From assembly GCA_949825045.1 (NCBI GenBank), contig OX463815.1, forward strand, positions 26,713,356 through 26,777,355: 64,000 bases of DNA, read 5' to 3'. The translations under genes were made by a program, and so were the position numbers. The notes beneath the pieces are model-generated. The model was not told the DNA's origin. It made no database searches and saw nothing but the letters and a program-made list of their open reading frames with translations. The DNA is from Argyresthia goedartella. Lineage: Eukaryota; Arthropoda; Insecta; Lepidoptera; Argyresthiidae. This document shows positions 63,441-64,000 of this stretch, piece after piece. Position 1 is the first letter of the stretch. The number at the start of each line of letters is the position of its first letter.

Positions 63441-64000
63441 ATTATTTTGGTAACACTGTTTGGTTGTTTCATAGACGAGAGCGCCAACTCGCATAAAATG
63501 AGAACTAAATAAAAGGCGCGAACGTCCATGGAAGAACTCTGCTAGGTTGGTCAAAGTGAATTGACGAAAGCGCGCCAGCCAATCAAAATGAAGTAAAATA
63601 CAAACTCGTGGCGCTGACGTCAATTCAACAGTAGAAAATACTTTAGTTTTTCTAGTCACTTTTGTTCGAGGAGCTTGAAGTGGACGGTTGCGTTACATAA
63701 CCCTGTATAAAATAGTGAACGACCATTGTAAATTCTTGTGTAGATTAAGTTGTATATTTGCATAGATCTTATTACGGAGTCTCCAGTTAAGTTAAACCTA
63801 TTGTACGTTGTGTAAGCAAGTGGTAATTCGGTCTATTGCTGTTTTAAGTATTGTAAATAATAGTATTCATACTTGTACAGTCAATTAATATACTTGAGTG
63901 TTCCATTTAGTTAAAATAGGAGATTGAATAGATGTAATACAGACTAAATACGATCTAACGTTGGTTGAATATAGTATCAGAAGTGTAGCTTTTCGTCAAC
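63441..64000. other. No gene recognised at right edge
   Basis: The region has 'cgcgccagccaatcaaaatg' and is otherwise AT-rich. It could be the start of an LTR or of a promoter, but the window ends before this can be judged. Confidence 0.35.

Overview
This is a eukaryotic, intron-rich and transposon-rich window, almost certainly from an insect and most likely a moth or butterfly. Host DNA is AT-rich. There are spliced genes, tRNA-derived SINEs, a lepidopteran-type interspersed repeat (ends near 'cacttggccggttttt'), many LINE clades, and mariner (DD37D), Merlin, PIF-Harbinger, Mutator-like, hAT and DIRS elements. Nothing looks bacterial or viral, and there is no CRISPR array.

Host genes lie in the left half. 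A TRABD-like (TraB-domain) gene runs leftwards from 29283 to beyond the left edge. I rebuilt eight exons by hand (29262-29283, 28730-28912, 18990-19088, 18218-18348, 8037-8161, 5591-5717, 2897-3036, 341-492). They have matching phases and GT/AG borders and encode about 326 residues; the C-terminus lies left of position 341. Only 327 bp away, head to head, is the tiny mitochondrial ATP synthase epsilon gene (29611 rightwards). A single-exon OSGEPL1/Qri7 gene (tRNA t6A synthesis, mitochondrial) lies at 33306-32032 on the minus strand.

TRABD introns 2 and 4 are each about 10 kb because of insertions. Intron 4 holds a decayed five-exon gene joining a Mutator-like transposase to a YqaJ-type nuclease (14042-9425, minus). 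Intron 2 holds a ruined Jockey LINE (19.8-24.2 kb, itself hit by two other repeats), a Dong/R4-like LINE end and a LOA/I-like LINE ruin (25.8-28.1 kb). Introns 5-7 carry SINEs, foldback elements, minisatellites and a 193-bp tandem duplication that copied half an exon.

From 34 kb to the right edge I see no host gene, only mobile DNA. It holds a nearly full-length, GC-rich Jockey-like element (35307-40529) inside a dispersed repeat, an apparently intact mariner-family element with TIRs and TA duplications (40689-41997), a DIRS-like element lacking reverse transcriptase (42099-44224), a solo-LTR-like stretch, a LINE ruin (47.4-49 kb), a PIF-Harbinger element split by about 9.2 kb of nested LINEs (49.6-61.0 kb), and a hAT ruin (61.8-63.4 kb).

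The points most worth following are the Mutator/YqaJ fusion with its in-phase exon duplication, the interleaved antisense genes of the Harbinger element with an octapeptide-repeat tail, the target-repeat insertion of the Jockey element, and the paired LINE tails with Dong-like ends at (ATT)n tracts. Clade names for LINEs and SINEs rest on motif reading only, with no database search.
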